Part shown: positions 62,506 to 64,000 of the stretch, piece by piece
Numbering within the stretch: the first letter of the stretch is position 1
Layout of the letters: the number at the start of each line of letters is the position of its first letter
NCBI GenBank assembly: GCA_021300015.1
Contig: JAJTFB010000011.1
Span: 18,774 to 82,773, forward strand
Source of the DNA: Pirellula sp.
GTDB lineage: Bacteria > Planctomycetota > Planctomycetia > Pirellulales > Pirellulaceae
Direction: 5' to 3'
Length of the DNA: 64,000 bases
The notes under the pieces: model-generated
Databases searched by the model: none
Seen by the model: only the letters and a program-made list of their open reading frames with translations
What the model was told of the DNA's origin: nothing
Made by a program: the position numbers and the translations under genes

Positions 62506-63999
62506 CGTTGTTATACACAAGTCAGCGACTCATCAATTTGGATTTTGGTCCGAAACTTCGCCAACAAACGCTGATGTCGTACAGACGCTCCATGCCTCGC
62601 ATTACGGTATCCGTGCTTGCCAAAGCTTTGGTGGTTCCGATGGCGGATCTTCATCGGTTACAAGTTTGTAAACAGGCTGCCATTCATCTTCGGTAAAGAC
62701 TGCTTCACAGCTTACATCTGGAAGCTCGCGGCCAATCTTCGTGGTATAAAAAGTTCGCCAAGCAACAATCATCGAAACCGCAAGACAACGTTCAAATCGC
62801 TCGATCGTTTCAAAGCGACGCTTTTCGATCCGACTTCCCGACTTGAGCGTTCGAAAGAAGACCTCAATCATCCAACGGATGCAGTAGTACTGGATAACTA
62901 ACTCTATCTCGGCCTCCGTCGAGATAGGTAGGTTCGTAAGTAACAACCAACTCACGGGAACGTCATCTTTGGGCGCATTCACTTCATGTGCGAGGATCGC
63001 ATTGACTGTCGTAGGCCTCAATTTGCGATCACTGCGATAGGTCCCCCTGAGTGTAACTGTTGTTGCTCGTACTTCGACTTCACACTCGCGGGAGACGCGA
63101 GGCTGATTGCGAGCCCGTTTGTCACATGCGAGCTTTGGCTCGCGCCCACGAATGAAGAGCTGCTTGTTGTAAAGTACACAACTTTCAAGCAGTTGCTGAT
63201 GAAGATGGCTGGGTGCATCCGAGTTATCGTCGACCAGGCTTCTATCGTAACAGCTGCGGATGATCCAACCAAAATTGTCCGGTGAATCCTTGTCGCATTC
63301 GATTACTTCAAAGATGTCCGCCTCGCTGTCGGCAACGCAAATAAACTGCGTCTTGGGTTGGTCTCCCGCAATCTCTTGAGCATGCTTGTGGGTATCAAGC
63401 CATCGCAATGACTCTTTTTCTTCAATAGGCAGCTTCTTACGATCATTGGCTTTGGAAGGACCGGGTTGGCGAGTCCATATTTCAGCGCAGAGAGTACCAA
63501 GTGGCGTTCCACCTGCCGTGAAAGCAACAAGCGGGTGAAGGAATTCACCAAACCGAGATTGGCCGTCCAGTGGCCCGGCTCCCTCAACCTGTTGCTTGGG
63601 TCGCGTCAGGTCCAACTCGGTTGTGTCCTGGGCGAGCACCACAACATCCTGCTCAGCGACACGCTTGTAGGTTGCATCAATGTGAGGCTGTAGAATGTTG
63701 ACAAAGTCCAATGCATCATTGTCAAACAGCCGATAGGCGGCGGTGGTTTCGTTGTGTCCTCCATTGACAGCCGCAGGGATGCTTTTGCTTGGCATCGCAG
63801 CCATTGACGACAACAATCGCGTGAGTCCCTCGTTGCGTCTCTTATCGCCCAGATCCACCGTTTGCATCTCCCTCGCAGCCCATTCACCAAACATTGCACG
63901 CTCCTTCGCGATTTTGTCGTTCATAACATCCATGCCATGAACAACTTACACAATCGGAGCGGCGACCACATCATCACTTAAGATGTGTATAACAACGAG
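62506..63999 (-). mobile_element. IS4-family insertion sequence with Tn5-like ends
   Basis: The two ends are inverted copies: left end CTCGTTGTTATACACAAGT (62506-62524) and right end, read inward on the minus strand, CTCGTTGTTATACACATCT (63981-63999). They share 16 bases and match the Tn5/IS50 end sequences at 15 of 19 positions. The left one matches the outer-end (AAGT) version, the right one the ATCT version. The element is about 1.49 kb and carries one intact transposase on the minus strand. Base 64000 (G) equals the first base of the candidate 9-bp target GTCGAAGGC; the window ends there. Confidence 0.85.
62602..63933 (-). CDS. IS4-family transposase (IS50-like)
   Basis: 443-aa DDE transposase. 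DDE-type residues: first Asp in LAQDTTELDL, second in VADSEADIFE, third (Glu) in the YREK signature YCIRWMIEVFFRTLK (Y-x2-R-x3-E-x6-K). The start, MFGEWAAREMQTVDLGDKRR, resembles the Tn5 N-terminal DNA-binding segment. The C-terminus (QPVYKLVTDEDPPSEPPKLW) aligns with the end of IS50-type enzymes but is shorter than IS50's 476 aa. It seems intact, without frameshift. Start ATG at 63933 (or 63924). It lies within the inverted repeats. Confidence 0.92.
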   Translation of the reverse strand: MDVMNDKIAKERAMFGEWAAREMQTVDLGDKRRNEGLTRLLSSMAAMPSKSIPAAVNGGHNETTAAYRLFDNDALDFVNILQPHIDATYKRVAEQDVVVLAQDTTELDLTRPKQQVEGAGPLDGQSRFGEFLHPLVAFTAGGTPLGTLCAEIWTRQPGPSKANDRKKLPIEEKESLRWLDTHKHAQEIAGDQPKTQFICVADSEADIFEVIECDKDSPDNFGWIIRSCYDRSLVDDNSDAPSHLHQQLLESCVLYNKQLFIRGREPKLACDKRARNQPRVSRECEVEVRATTVTLRGTYRSDRKLRPTTVNAILAHEVNAPKDDVPVSWLLLTNLPISTEAEIELVIQYYCIRWMIEVFFRTLKSGSRIEKRRFETIERFERCLAVSMIVAWRTFYTTKIGRELPDVSCEAVFTEDEWQPVYKLVTDEDPPSEPPKLWQARIP

Positions 64000-64000
64000 G

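Overview
The window looks like chromosomal DNA of a planctomycete, probably of the Pirellula/Rhodopirellula/Blastopirellula type. This rests on protein families, not on a marker gene: two loci pairing a DUF1501 protein with a DUF1549/DUF1553 (PSD1) protein, a formylglycine sulfatase, Asp-box sialidase-like secreted proteins, FG-GAP/ASPIC proteins, a membrane-anchored Ser/Thr kinase, LL-diaminopimelate aminotransferase and futalosine-route menaquinone genes. Shine-Dalgarno sites are weak or absent before many genes, and GTG/TTG starts are common.

Layout. 0-3.7 kb: a menaquinone operon (ubiE/menG, ubiX, ubiA/mqnP, mqnE). 3.7-8.4 kb: a DUF1501 and PSD1 cytochrome pair on the minus strand. 8.8 kb: tRNA-Gly(CCC). 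8.9-14 kb, minus strand: sigma-70 factor, small membrane protein, clpX, a short Pro/Thr-rich protein and an unknown membrane protein. 14.5-24.3 kb, plus strand: bioB with a Cys-rich repeat tail, a 2Fe-2S ferredoxin, a duplicated ABC-2 permease, a SelA-like protein lacking the PLP lysine, a UxaA-type dehydratase, moxR, DUF58 and a sialidase-like protein. 24.36-24.94 kb: a four-unit, about 150-bp tandem array of paired inverted hairpins in a convergent intergenic gap. 24.9-32 kb, minus strand: mrp, dapL, sulfatase, asd, xylA. 32.3-43.3 kb, mostly plus: Ser/Thr kinase, a frameshifted amino-acid-kinase-family gene, a second sialidase-like protein, pcp, larB, an orphan Flp-pilin-like gene (minus), glyA, a response regulator, a methyltransferase and a TPR/FG-GAP/ASPIC protein. 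43.8-50.1 kb: a tightly packed operon with a tagaturonate-epimerase-like protein, an FG-GAP/amidohydrolase fusion and an enolase-superfamily dehydratase. 50.1-53.1 kb: a decayed accessory island with two integrase remnants, a ParE-like remnant, a perfect 27-bp inverted repeat, a VOC protein and a PIN toxin-antitoxin pair. 53.1-62.2 kb: a four-gene extracellular/cytochrome operon (DUF1501, DUF1549/1553, a Ser/Pro-rich beta-domain protein, cytochrome c/WD40 protein). 62.5-64.0 kb: an apparently complete IS4-family element with Tn5-like ends, ending at the window edge.

How the genes work together. asd and dapL are two steps of the aspartate-to-diaminopimelate route and lie two genes apart. UxaA-like, UxaE-like and enolase-superfamily proteins, with the xylose isomerase, sialidase-like proteins and sulfatase, point to polysaccharide, uronate and pentose use. 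The cytochrome c/PSD1/DUF1501 loci are probably secreted or periplasmic modules with unresolved chemistry.

A recurring theme is short tandem duplication (11-17 bp, two to four copies) at gene edges and in protein tails. The most unusual single structure is the hairpin array at 24.36-24.94 kb.
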